From Aequorivita aurantiaca (GTDB lineage Bacteria > Bacteroidota > Bacteroidia > Flavobacteriales > Flavobacteriaceae), in assembly GCF_030410135.1 (NCBI RefSeq), contig NZ_JAUGQQ010000002.1, forward strand, positions 124,001 to 188,000: a stretch of 64,000 bases of DNA, read 5' to 3'. Positions 19,875-29,536 of the stretch are shown piece after piece. A program made the translations under genes and the position numbers. Under the pieces are notes generated by a model. It made no database searches. It had not been told where the DNA came from and worked only from the letters and a program-made list of their open reading frames with translations. How positions within the stretch are numbered: position 1 is the stretch's first letter; the number at the start of each line of letters is the position of its first letter.

Positions 19875-22430
19875 ATGGATGATAATTTTTCCCCAAGAGT
19901 TAAAGATGTAATTGCATACAGCAAAGAAGAAGCACTACGCTTAGGCCACGATTTTATTGGCACCGAACATTTAATGCTCGGATTGTTGAGAGATGGCAAC
20001 GGCAAGGCGGTAACAATTCTTAACGCACTTGCAATAGACCTAAACCATTTAAGAAGAAAAGTAGAAATATTAAGCCCAGCAAATCCGGGCATTACCACAA
20101 ACACAAACGATAAAAAGAATCTGCACCTAACGCGACAAGCGGAAAGGGCGCTTAAAACTACCTTTTTGGAAGCAAAGCTTTTTCAGAGCAATTCCATCAA
20201 TACGGCGCATTTGCTTTTGTGTATTTTACGGAATGAAAATGACCCCACCACTAAAATGTTGAACAAAATGAAGATTGACTATGATGTGGTAAAAGACCAA
20301 TTTAAACTCATGATAACAAATGATGACGATTATATAGACAACACCCCGAGTGCCGAATCATTTCCCAATGATGACGATACCGCAGCTGAAGATGCTGGCA
20401 AGGAAAACCTATTCGCCGGAACTGCATCAAAAACCAATAAAAAATCCAAAACCCCTGTATTGGATAATTTTGGTAGGGACCTGACTGCCATGGCCGAAGA
20501 AGGAAAACTTGATCCAGTTGTGGGCCGCGAAAGTGAAATTCAGCGAGTCTCGCAAATTTTGAGCAGAAGAAAGAAAAACAATCCACTATTGATTGGTGAG
20601 CCTGGGGTTGGAAAATCAGCCATTGCGGAAGGTTTGGCGCTTCGTATTATTCAACGTAAAGTTTCCCGAATTCTTTATGATAAACGGGTAGTTACGCTCG
20701 ATTTGGCTAGCCTTGTTGCGGGAACCAAATATCGCGGACAATTTGAAGAACGTATGAAAGCGGTTATGAACGAACTTGAAAAGAATGACGACATAATTCT
20801 TTTCATTGATGAAATACATACCATAGTTGGTGCCGGTGGCGCCACGGGTTCTTTGGATGCTTCCAACATGTTTAAGCCTGCCTTGGCAAGAGGCGAAATA
20901 CAATGCATTGGTGCTACAACTTTGGATGAATATAGACAGTATATCGAAAAAGATGGTGCGCTGGAAAGACGCTTCCAAAAAGTATTGGTGGAACCGACCA
21001 CGGTTGAGGAAACTATTGAAATTCTAACAAATATTAAAGATAAGTACGAATCGCACCATAACGTAATCTATACCGATGAAGCAATTAAAGCGTGTGTTAC
21101 GTTAACCAATCGCTATATGACTGAGCGATTTTTGCCAGACAAAGCTATTGATGCTTTGGACGAAGCAGGTTCCCGCGTTCATATTACCAATATACATGTT
21201 CCAGACAAGATTTTGGAATTAGAGAAGCAGTTGGAAGAAGTTCGAGAGTTGAAGAATACTGTAGTTAAAAAACAGAAATACGAAGAAGCCGCTAAACTTA
21301 GGGACGACGAGAAAAATTTCGAAAAAGAGCTCGCCATCCAGCAAGAACAGTGGGAAGAAGATTCAAAACTTCATAAAGAAACCGTATCTGAGGAAAACGT
21401 AGCTGAAGTAGTTTCTATGATGACGGGAATTCCTGTCAATAGAATTGCGCAGACCGAAAGCACCAAACTAGCCGCACTTCCCGACCGTATTAAAGGAAAG
21501 GTAATTGGGCAGGATGAAGCCGTTGCTAAGGTGGTAAAAGCAATTCAAAGGAACAGAGCCGGACTAAAAGATCCGAACAAGCCTATTGGCTCTTTCATAT
21601 TTCTAGGGCAAACGGGGGTTGGAAAAACCCAATTGGCCAAAGTGCTGGCCCGGGAATTGTTTGATTCTGAAAACGCTTTAATTCGAATTGACATGAGCGA
21701 GTATATGGAAAAATTCGCTATTTCAAGATTGGTCGGAGCACCTCCCGGGTATGTGGGTTACGAAGAAGGCGGCCAACTAACCGAAAAAATCAGAAGAAAA
21801 CCCTATGCCGTTGTACTTTTGGATGAAATAGAAAAAGCACATCCTGATGTTTTCAATATGTTATTACAGGTTTTGGATGATGGTTATTTGACAGATAGCC
21901 TTGGGAGAAAAATTGACTTTCGGAATACCATTATAATAATGACCTCAAATATTGGGGCACGCCAAATAAAAGATTTCGGCCAAGGTGTTGGTTTCGGCAC
22001 TTCCGCAAGAAAAGATCAGGAAGATGCGCATACAAAAAGTGTGATAGAAAATGCATTAAAGAAAACCTTTGCGCCAGAATTCCTTAACCGTATTGATGAT
22101 GTAATGGTCTTCAATGCGCTTGAAAGAGAAGATATCCATAAAATTATTGATATTGAATTGGATAAGCTCTTTCTTCGAATTGCAGATTTAGGTTACGATC
22201 TGAAGCTTACGGACACCGCAAAGGATTATATTGCAGACAAAGGTTTTGACAAGCAATATGGGGCAAGACCTCTGAATAGGGCTATCCAAAAATACATTGA
22301 AGATGCCCTTGCAGAGGAAATCATTAACAGCAATGTGCAGGAAGGTGATGCGATAATTATGGATCTTGATGAAAAGTCAAAAGAGTTGACTATCAAAATC
22401 AAAAAGCAAAAAAATACGACCGAATCTTAA
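19875..22430 (+). CDS. clpC: ATP-dependent Clp protease ATP-binding subunit ClpC
   Basis: The 851-residue AAA+ unfoldase is of the ClpC/MecB type. An N-terminal double Clp_N domain (about 1-145) precedes AAA-1 with Walker A GEPGVGKSA at 241-249, followed by the FIDEIHT Walker B motif. A UVR-type coiled middle domain contains KYEEAAKLRDDE (roughly 455-490). AAA-2 has GQTGVGKTQ and LLDEIEKAHPDVF, and a C-terminal ClpB-D2-small-like domain follows. It feeds substrates to ClpP for degradation and takes part in stress protein quality control. No CtsR or McsAB partner is present, as expected outside Firmicutes. The leader is about 250 bases from gyrA, divergently oriented, and a strong terminator follows. 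Confidence 0.96.
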   Translation: MDDNFSPRVKDVIAYSKEEALRLGHDFIGTEHLMLGLLRDGNGKAVTILNALAIDLNHLRRKVEILSPANPGITTNTNDKKNLHLTRQAERALKTTFLEAKLFQSNSINTAHLLLCILRNENDPTTKMLNKMKIDYDVVKDQFKLMITNDDDYIDNTPSAESFPNDDDTAAEDAGKENLFAGTASKTNKKSKTPVLDNFGRDLTAMAEEGKLDPVVGRESEIQRVSQILSRRKKNNPLLIGEPGVGKSAIAEGLALRIIQRKVSRILYDKRVVTLDLASLVAGTKYRGQFEERMKAVMNELEKNDDIILFIDEIHTIVGAGGATGSLDASNMFKPALARGEIQCIGATTLDEYRQYIEKDGALERRFQKVLVEPTTVEETIEILTNIKDKYESHHNVIYTDEAIKACVTLTNRYMTERFLPDKAIDALDEAGSRVHITNIHVPDKILELEKQLEEVRELKNTVVKKQKYEEAAKLRDDEKNFEKELAIQQEQWEEDSKLHKETVSEENVAEVVSMMTGIPVNRIAQTESTKLAALPDRIKGKVIGQDEAVAKVVKAIQRNRAGLKDPNKPIGSFIFLGQTGVGKTQLAKVLARELFDSENALIRIDMSEYMEKFAISRLVGAPPGYVGYEEGGQLTEKIRRKPYAVVLLDEIEKAHPDVFNMLLQVLDDGYLTDSLGRKIDFRNTIIIMTSNIGARQIKDFGQGVGFGTSARKDQEDAHTKSVIENALKKTFAPEFLNRIDDVMVFNALEREDIHKIIDIELDKLFLRIADLGYDLKLTDTAKDYIADKGFDKQYGARPLNRAIQKYIEDALAEEIINSNVQEGDAIIMDLDEKSKELTIKIKKQKNTTES

Positions 22431-22450
22431 TTATAGCTTAGCGCTCAATT

Positions 22451-22486
22451 ATCCCCCGAACTACAATTCGGGGGATTTTTTTTTTT
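22451..22486 (+). terminator. Rho-independent terminator of clpC
   Basis: ATCCCCCGAA and TTCGGGGGAT form a perfect 10-bp stem with a 6-base loop, followed by a run of ten T. It lies about 20 bases after the clpC stop codon. Confidence 0.95.
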
Positions 22487-22543
22487 GACTTTTATTTTTC
22501 CCAGCTCAAAATTCCGTAAATTAGAGAGACAAAAATTCTCAAT

Positions 22544-22921
22544 ATGGCTGATGTTTTATACTTTGAATTTGGAGAAATGCGTATTTTCAGCAACTTTGTC
22601 CTTGTCATAATGAAAGAGGGAATTACGGTTAAGCCGGAATATAACGATGACTTGTTAGAGGTTTCAGAAAAGTATTTTAGAGACCGACCCTTTGGCTACA
22701 TTACATTTCGAAAAAATAGCTATGCAGTAAATCCGATGGTTTATTTCAAAACTTCAGAAATTAAAAACTTGGTAGCTTTTGCTGTAGTTTCCACCGATGG
22801 ACTGAAAATTGCCAATTTGGAATTGGAAAAACGATTTCTGAAAAAACCCTTTAAACATTTCAAAAATCTGGACGAAGCTAAAATGTGGGTAAACGAAATG
22901 ATTGACAACACGCCTGGGTAA
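22544..22921 (+). CDS. Conserved hypothetical protein
   Basis: The 125-residue acidic/basic-mixed protein has no signal peptide or membrane segment, so it is probably cytoplasmic. The alternating beta-alpha pattern (a strand at 12-26, helix 35-45, strands at 52-60 and 77-86, C-terminal helix 107-120) resembles small SpoIIAA/STAS-like proteins common in Bacteroidota, but I cannot make that assignment firmly. It stands between the clpC terminator and a convergent T9SS cargo gene, with only nine bases between the stops. The coding pattern and clean start after a terminator support a real gene. Confidence 0.7.
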   Translation: MADVLYFEFGEMRIFSNFVLVIMKEGITVKPEYNDDLLEVSEKYFRDRPFGYITFRKNSYAVNPMVYFKTSEIKNLVAFAVVSTDGLKIANLELEKRFLKKPFKHFKNLDEAKMWVNEMIDNTPG

Positions 22922-22930
22922 GCGAGAAAA

Positions 22931-23815
22931 TTACTTTACAATTTTAAAAATCTTCTTGGTCTGGCCCCAACCAGTAATTCTAATTAAATACATTCCATTT
23001 TGATAATTTGACAAATCAATAGATATAGACCTTTGACCGTTATTGGATTTCGTATAAATTATTTTCCCTGTAACATCAAATACAGTTACTGTTTTCACGG
23101 GTTCCGTATTGCTCAAAATGCATATATTTTTATTTGCTGGTTTTGAAACGATTACCTTCTGCAAATTGTGTTTTTTATTTTCCAATATTAGCGGCAAACA
23201 ATCATTGATGGAATCGAGGTTTGCATAAAAGGCTTCCGAATTCTTAAAAAAGCAACTGAGATGGCCTACTTCGTTTATATTGGGGTGACCGCCGGGGGCA
23301 TTCACCATTGAAAGGGATCCAACCCCTTCAATCCAAACTGCGTTTTCTGTGCTTGCGGTATTTCCCGGTGCGGGTGAAAAATAAAAATGTTTGTATTGAT
23401 TGCCGTCAATCAATGGCCTTTCAATTATAGAATCCAAAATAAACGGACCGCCTTCTTGTGGAAACGGACTTATGGGATTTTTCATTTGGAATGTAGCACC
23501 AACATCCAATGAAAAATCATATAACAAAAATTCCTCATTTAATCCAGGGGAGGCAATTTTTAAATAAACTTGTTTTGAAACTATATCCTCGCGAAGTAAA
23601 AAACTACGAGAAATATAATGGTAACCATCCAAAATCTTATAGTTTTTTCCATCAACCAACGTGTCTCCATCAGTAAAATAAACATCCGTCAAGCATCCAA
23701 AATGGCAGGTAGTAAAATGCCATTCATTAATATTATCGAGAAGCGGTTTGTAATTTTGCGCAATAATTGAGAAACCTAAAAGTAAAAAACTGAATGTTAG
23801 GATTTTCTGTTTCAT
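22931..23815 (-). CDS. Exported protein with type IX secretion (T9SS type A) sorting domain
   Basis: The 294-residue protein has a Sec signal peptide (cleavage near Ala19) and a C-terminal Por/T9SS sorting domain (about 225-294). The tail shows TVFDVTGKIIY, YQNGMYLIRITG and the terminal basic IFKIVK, all typical. The central region is a beta-rich domain with an LDSINDCLP segment common in flavobacterial secreted proteins of unknown function. It should be secreted or surface-attached by the same T9SS as the cargo at the left edge of the window. I see no recognisable enzymatic motif. Confidence 0.85.
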   Translation of the reverse strand: MKQKILTFSFLLLGFSIIAQNYKPLLDNINEWHFTTCHFGCLTDVYFTDGDTLVDGKNYKILDGYHYISRSFLLREDIVSKQVYLKIASPGLNEEFLLYDFSLDVGATFQMKNPISPFPQEGGPFILDSIIERPLIDGNQYKHFYFSPAPGNTASTENAVWIEGVGSLSMVNAPGGHPNINEVGHLSCFFKNSEAFYANLDSINDCLPLILENKKHNLQKVIVSKPANKNICILSNTEPVKTVTVFDVTGKIIYTKSNNGQRSISIDLSNYQNGMYLIRITGWGQTKKIFKIVK

Positions 23816-23836
23816 TATATGCTTTTTCAGTTTTTT

Positions 23837-25348
23837 TTACCCAAATAAAATTTCAGGGTCAATGTCCAATGTATCCAAAAAGCCAACACTTGCGTGGATA
23901 TCCTCTGCCAATACACGGTCATTTTCCACAAAAGGAACGATGGAACGGTACGGTTTAAGAAATGATTCTACCAAAGGAGACGATTTTTTTGGCGCTCTGA
24001 ATTTAAGTGCTTGCGAAGCATTCATCAATTCAATGGCGAGTATTGTTTCCAAATTTTCAATAACTCGCAAACATTTGGTTGCGCCGTTGGCACCCATGCT
24101 CACGTGATCTTCCTGTCCATTGGAGGAAACAATTGAATCTACCGATGCGGGTGTGGCCAACTGTTTGTTTTGGCTCACTATACTTGCAGCGGTGTACTGC
24201 GGAATCATGAATCCGCTATTCAGCCCAGGATTGTCAACCAAAAATGCCGGTAATTCGCGAAGCCCAGAAACCAGTTGGTAGGTTCTTCTTTCGGAAATAT
24301 TACCTAACTCTGCCATTGCGATGGCCAGATAATCCAATGCCAGGGCCAGCGGTTGTCCGTGAAAATTTCCCCCTGAAATAATGATGTCTTCGTTTACGAA
24401 AATGTTTGGATTGTCCGTTACTGAATTTATTTCGGTTTTGAAGGTTTTATGCACAAATTGCAGCGTATCTTTCGTTGCTCCATGAACTTGGGGAATACAA
24501 CGGAAGGAATATGGATCCTGAACATTTTTCTTTTCGGAAAGTCCCAATTCGCTCCCTTCCAAAAATTCCAGGATTTGCTCGGCTGTCTTTACCTGCCCTC
24601 TGTGTGGACGCACTAAATGAACTAAGGCATTGAAGGGGCTCATATTGCAATCAAAAGCGTCAATGGATACAGCTCCAATTAAATCTGCCAAATATGAAAG
24701 CTTATAGCTTTTAAGAAGCATGTAAACCCCATAGGCACTCATAAACTGTGTGCCATTCAACAGCGCCAAACCTTCCTTTGCCTGCAGTTCAATAGGTTCC
24801 CAATTGAACTTTTTCAGCAATTTTTCAGAAGTCATTCTTTCGCCACTGTAATACACTTCCCCTTTCCCAAGCAATGGAAGTGAAAGATGTGCTAACGGTG
24901 CCAAATCGCCAGAAGCACCAAGGCTTCCCTGTGTATAAATAACTGGTAAAATATCGTTGTTATAAAAATCAATCAGCCTCTCAACAGTTTCGGGTTGTAC
25001 TCCGCTATAACCATAGCTTAACGATTGTATTTTCAGCAAAAGCATCAATTTAATAATTGGTTTTGGAACATATTCACCTGTGCCGCATGCGTGGCTCATC
25101 ACTAAGTTTTCTTGCAATTTTGAAAGGTTTTCCGAGGAAATCTTCACATTGCAGAGGGAACCAAATCCTGTATTAATGCCATATACCGGAGTCTGATTAT
25201 CCTTCATTTTATGGACCAGATATTCCCGGGATTTTTTAATATTCAGTTGCGCCTCCTCAGACAGCGCTAACTTTTTATGGCTATCAATAATTTCTTTGAC
25301 TAGGGCCAAATCCAAAATTTCAGAGCTTATGTAGTGGGTATCTTGCAT
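23837..25348 (-). CDS. hutH: Histidine ammonia-lyase
   Basis: From ATG at 25346-25348 the protein has 503 residues, the usual length for bacterial HutH. The electrophilic MIO cofactor forms from Ala145-Ser146-Gly147 in GSLGASGDLAPLAH, and the catalytic Tyr56 lies in YGINTGFG. The SHACGTG stretch at 85-91 follows the histidine-lyase rather than tyrosine-lyase pattern. It deaminates L-histidine to trans-urocanate in the cytoplasm. No hutU, hutI or hutG is adjacent, so the rest of the pathway must be elsewhere. An in-frame TTG 21 bases upstream is a less likely start. Aromatic-amino-acid activity cannot be fully excluded from sequence alone. Confidence 0.93.
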   Translation of the reverse strand: MQDTHYISSEILDLALVKEIIDSHKKLALSEEAQLNIKKSREYLVHKMKDNQTPVYGINTGFGSLCNVKISSENLSKLQENLVMSHACGTGEYVPKPIIKLMLLLKIQSLSYGYSGVQPETVERLIDFYNNDILPVIYTQGSLGASGDLAPLAHLSLPLLGKGEVYYSGERMTSEKLLKKFNWEPIELQAKEGLALLNGTQFMSAYGVYMLLKSYKLSYLADLIGAVSIDAFDCNMSPFNALVHLVRPHRGQVKTAEQILEFLEGSELGLSEKKNVQDPYSFRCIPQVHGATKDTLQFVHKTFKTEINSVTDNPNIFVNEDIIISGGNFHGQPLALALDYLAIAMAELGNISERRTYQLVSGLRELPAFLVDNPGLNSGFMIPQYTAASIVSQNKQLATPASVDSIVSSNGQEDHVSMGANGATKCLRVIENLETILAIELMNASQALKFRAPKKSSPLVESFLKPYRSIVPFVENDRVLAEDIHASVGFLDTLDIDPEILFG

Positions 25349-25539
25349 TGGGAAAGAAACTTTTCGCAAAAATACTATTTTTAAACTGTTGTGCTAGTAT
25401 TCTATGTTTCAAAAGCAGTTTTACGTTGGAATATAAAATAACGTGCAAAAACGCGGTAAAAAAATATTGTAACTTTTTCTCTATGTTGAAGCTGAAAGCA
25501 TTCATATTAATTTTTTTCGAACAATTTCGGAAATGGTTC

Positions 25540-27078
25540 TTACGCCATAGGTTCCGATTGTGGTTCTTCTTTTGAGAAAAGATCCAAATATGCTTCCGAT
25601 AAATTTCCAATAATATCACTGGCCATTGTGGCCTCATAACCCATTAATTCCGCAGCAATGTCACCAGCGCGACCGTGGATATAAACTCCAAAAACAGCTG
25701 CGAGTAAAGCATCATAACCCTGGGAAAGTAGTCCGGCCACAACTCCGCTCAGGCTATCGCCACTACCGGCTGTGGCCATTCCAGGATTTCCCGATGAGTT
25801 TATATATAGCTTATCATTAAATACGGTAATGGTATAAGCTCCTTTAATGATGACCACAACCCCGTGTTTTTTTGAGAACTTTTTTACTTTTTCAAGTTTA
25901 TCGTAATCGTTTTTCCACTTGCCCACTAAGCCTTTCAATTCACCCGGATGGGGTGTCAATACTGAATTTTTCGGAAGTGATTTCAATAATTCCCTGTTCT
26001 CAGAAATTATGTTGAGTGCATCGGCATCAATAACGAAAGGAGTTTTGTTGTTTTTAAATAATTTTTCGAGTGCTGAAACGGTTGCCTCGTTTTTACCGAT
26101 TCCCATCCCAATCCCAATTGCGGACGGTTCAAAGTCATAGGTAATTTCGCTAAGAAACTCCTCTTCCTTGTCCGTTAGCACCATAGCCTCCGGCACTGTG
26201 CTTTGCAAAATTGAATAGCCACACTTTGGAACAAATGCCGTAACCATTCCCGCCCCAATCCTAAAAGCCGCTGTTGATGCCAACACTGCAGCCCCTATTT
26301 TCCCATAACTGCCGGCAATTATCAAGGTGTGGCCATAAGTGCCTTTGTGTCCAAATTTTTCACGGGTTCGGTAAAACCGCTGCGCTTCCGCTTTTGAGAT
26401 AATCTGCGCCAAAGGTTCAGTTTTTTGAAGATATTCCAAATCTAGACCAATATCCAAAACATCAAAATTGGAAACAAAAACCCCTGTTTCCGGTAAAAAG
26501 AAAGATAGTTTTGGAGTCTGGAAAGTTAGGGTATGGTTGGCCTTAATTACCGCTTCCATATCTTCCAACGGCGCATTGGCCGATAATCCGCTGGGAATAT
26601 CAATTGCCAGTATGAAAGCCTGGCTGCGGTTGAGATATTGAATTAAATTTTTGACCCATCCGCTGGGGCAGCGGTTTAGGCCAATTCCGAAAATGGCATC
26701 CACAATAATATCATCGGGATTTATTTGAGGAAAATCATCCTCGCCTTTCATTAGGCTGGGCCATTTTTTGGTTGCGTTTTTAATTTTATCGTAATTAATT
26801 AAAAAGTTTTTGGAACGTTTGTCGCTACAATTCACTACATACACGTGCACGTTATAACCATGCTCAATCAGTAATCTGCCAACCACCAGACCATCACCGC
26901 CGTTGTTCCCAATGCCGCAAAAAATATGGAATTTAACGGGTGCGCCCTGCATTCTTTTTTGCAGCCAATTAAATATTTTCGTTCCGGCTCGCTCCATCAG
27001 CGCCTCCGAAGTGATTTCCTGTTTTTCGAGAGTTGTTTTATCGGCCTCGTACAATTGTTCCGCGGAGAATATTTTCAT
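25540..27078 (-). CDS. nnr: Bifunctional NAD(P)H-hydrate epimerase / ADP-dependent NAD(P)HX dehydratase
   Basis: The 512-residue fusion has an N-terminal YjeF_N epimerase domain (about 1-215, with FCGIGNNGGDGLVVGRLL and the VDAIFGIG motif) and a C-terminal ribokinase-fold carbohydrate kinase-like dehydratase domain (about 230-500, with AGSYGKIGAAVLAS, LTPHPGEL and the catalytic GNPGMATAGSGDSLSG). It repairs damaged, hydrated NADH and NADPH; the epimerase interconverts R and S forms and the dehydratase uses ADP in bacteria. This is a metabolite-repair housekeeping gene. It ends about 190 bases from hutH on the same strand, and nothing links the two functionally. Confidence 0.95.
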   Translation of the reverse strand: MKIFSAEQLYEADKTTLEKQEITSEALMERAGTKIFNWLQKRMQGAPVKFHIFCGIGNNGGDGLVVGRLLIEHGYNVHVYVVNCSDKRSKNFLINYDKIKNATKKWPSLMKGEDDFPQINPDDIIVDAIFGIGLNRCPSGWVKNLIQYLNRSQAFILAIDIPSGLSANAPLEDMEAVIKANHTLTFQTPKLSFFLPETGVFVSNFDVLDIGLDLEYLQKTEPLAQIISKAEAQRFYRTREKFGHKGTYGHTLIIAGSYGKIGAAVLASTAAFRIGAGMVTAFVPKCGYSILQSTVPEAMVLTDKEEEFLSEITYDFEPSAIGIGMGIGKNEATVSALEKLFKNNKTPFVIDADALNIISENRELLKSLPKNSVLTPHPGELKGLVGKWKNDYDKLEKVKKFSKKHGVVVIIKGAYTITVFNDKLYINSSGNPGMATAGSGDSLSGVVAGLLSQGYDALLAAVFGVYIHGRAGDIAAELMGYEATMASDIIGNLSEAYLDLFSKEEPQSEPMA

Positions 27079-27209
27079 TTTTTAAGACAATTAAGCGTTA
27101 TTTTCAAAGATAGCAACATTCTTTTGCTTTGTTGAAAAGAACGTTTATAACTAATTGTGAAGCGTCCGAAATAACCTCTGATTATTTATAATTTTAGAAA
27201 AAACCATAC

Positions 27210-27614
27210 ATGGAATCACGCGATAGTTCACTGCTCCGTATGCGCCCCGAAATTGCCTCGGCAAAAAACTTTCCATTGATGACTGCTGACGAATGTTTTC
27301 AAAACAGAACTTTGCGCCCCGTGGCAAAGCTTCAGAACGATTTATTGTTGGCGGTTTTTAAAAATTATGTGGTGAAACACAAAAACGTTTTTTATGATCT
27401 CACCATCGATAAAAGACTGGATTATATTGAGAATGCCATTCACAAGGATATGAAATTCAGAAATTCGCTAAAAGGTATTATTATTGGCCAATTCACTTTG
27501 GATGAATTTGACGTTTATATACAAAACTCTTCCGCCCTCAACAAGCGGATGATGGACATCGTGAAGGATCGCTTGAAAAGTAATATTCAGCTTTTGGACT
27601 ATCAATATGCTTGA
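27210..27614 (+). CDS. Conserved flavobacterial hypothetical protein
   Basis: The 134-residue, charged, mostly helical protein has no signal peptide. The middle part (LRPVAKLQNDLLLAVFKNY and KRLDYIENAIHKD) resembles short proteins that databases often label glyoxalase in Flavobacteriaceae. None of the metal ligands of the glyoxalase fold are evident, so I do not adopt that name. It is a single-gene unit, convergent with the DUF2461 gene across a 47-base gap containing an AT-rich inverted repeat (27631-27638 and 27657-27664). Confidence 0.72.
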   Translation: MESRDSSLLRMRPEIASAKNFPLMTADECFQNRTLRPVAKLQNDLLLAVFKNYVVKHKNVFYDLTIDKRLDYIENAIHKDMKFRNSLKGIIIGQFTLDEFDVYIQNSSALNKRMMDIVKDRLKSNIQLLDYQYA

Positions 27615-27661
27615 TGTGACGAGTATTAAATAACTATATTTTAGATATTTAAGAGTTATAG

Positions 27662-28339
27662 TTAAAGTAGAGATTCACCATTTAAATCTGTTGTCAACAC
27701 TTCACTCATATAATCGAAAAATGGCCTTAGCAGTTGATAATGCATAATCACGTTTTCACCAAAATCTGGCGAAAATACTTCAGCATCAGTAAATGGATGT
27801 CTAACAAAAAAGCTTTTAAGCCGGATTAGATCGATATTTCCATCTTCTTTATTGAAACCTTTTGGAGCAGTTTTGACCGCATATTCCTGATTGAAGTTTC
27901 CAAAGGCTCTTTTAAATTCAGTATTGCTTAAAATTTTTCGAATACTATTCCCATCCATTTCAAATTCCTTTCGAATTCTAAGCAGGTCGGGAGGAATCGG
28001 ATCGAAAAATCCCCCCGCCAAATAGCTATTGCCGGACTCTAGACGAAGATAATAACCCCCACGTCTGTGAGCCCCTGCCCTACTGAAACTCACGCTTCGG
28101 TGGACATTGTAGGGTGTTTTGTCATTACTGAAACGGATGTCTCGGTTAATTCGGAATATTTTTGTTTTCGCTATTTCATCGGTGCGATTGAGACCAGTTG
28201 CCACTGCGTCATAAAAACTTCGAAAGGCCTTTTCATGTGCCAAATATTCCTGCTTGTGCTCCTGCATCCAGTCGCGGTTATTGTTCTGCTTTAATCTTAA
28301 AAGAAAATCGAAAGCAGTTTTTGGAATGGTGGGGGTCAT
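27662..28339 (-). CDS. DUF2461 domain-containing protein
   Basis: From ATG at 28337-28339 the product has 225 residues, matching the DUF2461/TIGR02453 family length. Hallmarks are FLLRLKQNNNRDWMQEHKQEY near the N-terminus (broken here by normal spacing), IFRINRDIRFSNDKTPYN in the middle and the GGYYLRLESG strand. The fold is cytoplasmic and its biochemical role is not established. A longer reading from an upstream in-frame start adds 15 residues that do not fit the family, so the shorter start is preferred. It is divergent from a small membrane-protein gene. Confidence 0.88.
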   Translation of the reverse strand: MTPTIPKTAFDFLLRLKQNNNRDWMQEHKQEYLAHEKAFRSFYDAVATGLNRTDEIAKTKIFRINRDIRFSNDKTPYNVHRSVSFSRAGAHRRGGYYLRLESGNSYLAGGFFDPIPPDLLRIRKEFEMDGNSIRKILSNTEFKRAFGNFNQEYAVKTAPKGFNKEDGNIDLIRLKSFFVRHPFTDAEVFSPDFGENVIMHYQLLRPFFDYMSEVLTTDLNGESLL

Positions 28340-28449
28340 ATAAATTATTTTTCTGTGGAAAGTTAAGCAATGTGGATGGTTCATAACAAACCAATATTTT
28401 TTTGCAGATTATTACTACATTTATAAAAACAACATTAAACCTAAGAAAA

Positions 28450-28884
28450 ATGAACACCAATGCAAAACCAAATACAGCCTTTTGGATAATTGCCGTTGCC
28501 GCACTTTTATGGAACATTATTGGAGTGTATTTCTGGCTTTTGGAATATTTTCTGATGACTGACGAAATTAGGGCCACTATTCCCGCAGAGCAGGTAGAAC
28601 TGATGGCCAACGCACCAGCTTGGAGCATGTATATTTATGCCATAGCCGTTTTCGGGGGATTGTTGGGCAGCTTGATTTTATTGCTTCGGAAGAGACTTGC
28701 GATCGGCCTTTTTTTGATTTCGCTTATCGCCGTGCTATTGTTGCAATTGTATTGGATTTTCGCAATGGATTTAGTGGAAGTGATGGGACCACAATCTTTA
28801 ATAATGCCATTATTGGTAATAGCTGTGGCTATTTTTGAATATTTTTACAGTAAAGGTGCAGCTCGAAATGGATGGCTGGTTTAA
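28450..28884 (+). CDS. Four-helix integral membrane protein of unknown function
   Basis: From ATG 28450 the product has 144 residues with four hydrophobic segments (about 10-33, 56-79, 85-107 and 114-134). A polar, acidic loop between the first two contains MTDEIRATIPAEQVE. Similar Bacteroidota proteins are sometimes labelled sugar transporter in databases, but nothing in the sequence supports a transport substrate. The extended reading from 28402 adds a segment overlapping the divergent promoter region and is unlikely. It is a single-gene unit. Confidence 0.75.
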   Translation: MNTNAKPNTAFWIIAVAALLWNIIGVYFWLLEYFLMTDEIRATIPAEQVELMANAPAWSMYIYAIAVFGGLLGSLILLLRKRLAIGLFLISLIAVLLLQLYWIFAMDLVEVMGPQSLIMPLLVIAVAIFEYFYSKGAARNGWLV

Positions 28885-28994
28885 ATATAGTCAGACCATA
28901 AATTGCGTTTAGAAAAGACTACAATGCGCTCCTCTTTTCGAAAAAAAGAATTCCCATTATGGGTCAAGTTGTGCTGCAATGAAAATTTGCAGCT

Positions 28995-29471
28995 TCAATG
29001 TTCTTTTATTTTTTTAATCAAAAATTTGGCGAGAGAAATCATAAGAATTGCGATGGGTATAATAGTTAAATTCCAATTATAATTCCCTGAAGCAATAAAC
29101 ACATCACCAATAAAAAGGACTACTAAAGTTGTTAATACCGTATCCCAGAGTATTAATTTGAGTTGCGTAAAATTTTCTACGTGCAACCAGGGCGGGGCAA
29201 TTCCTTCCAAATGGGCCATAATCTTTGAAGATTTTGGGAAGAAAAGTTGCAGAAATCCAATGGAAAAAATTAAAAACAGAAATCCTATTAAAAAAAGATC
29301 CAAGGCTTGAAAGAGTTTTAACCCTGGTCTTCCTTCCGATAAAATTTCACCCAGTAGAATTCCGATAAGTCCAAGGGAGGCTTCATAAACTCCTAAACCA
29401 ATAAATATAATTCCGATAATGAAGGTGGTAATAATAGGAATTCCGATTATTATTTTTAAAATTGTTCTCAT
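28995..29471 (-). CDS. YqhA/UPF0114 family membrane protein
   Basis: The 158-residue protein has four predicted transmembrane helices (about 8-30, 53-76, 103-125 and 131-150). The central ALDLFLIGFLFLIFSIGF with the downstream PPWLHVENFTQLK motif is characteristic of the UPF0114/YqhA family. The family function is unknown; it sits in the inner membrane. It is the last gene of a long minus-strand series, 65 bases after the DUF502 gene. A weak inverted repeat (GCTGCAA/TTGCAGC, 28973-28993) just beyond its stop may serve as a terminator. Confidence 0.82.
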   Translation of the reverse strand: MRTILKIIIGIPIITTFIIGIIFIGLGVYEASLGLIGILLGEILSEGRPGLKLFQALDLFLIGFLFLIFSIGFLQLFFPKSSKIMAHLEGIAPPWLHVENFTQLKLILWDTVLTTLVVLFIGDVFIASGNYNWNLTIIPIAILMISLAKFLIKKIKEH

Positions 29472-29536
29472 AATATTTGATTTTTTGTAGCTTAATTGCG
29501 CCGTTGCAAAAGGATTTATTGAATTGCGATTTTGTT

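Noticed and set aside
27631-27664. Inverted repeat TAACTATA/TATAGTTA between convergent genes
   Set aside because: AT-rich with an 18-base loop and overlapping the DUF2461 stop codon; too weak for a terminator call.
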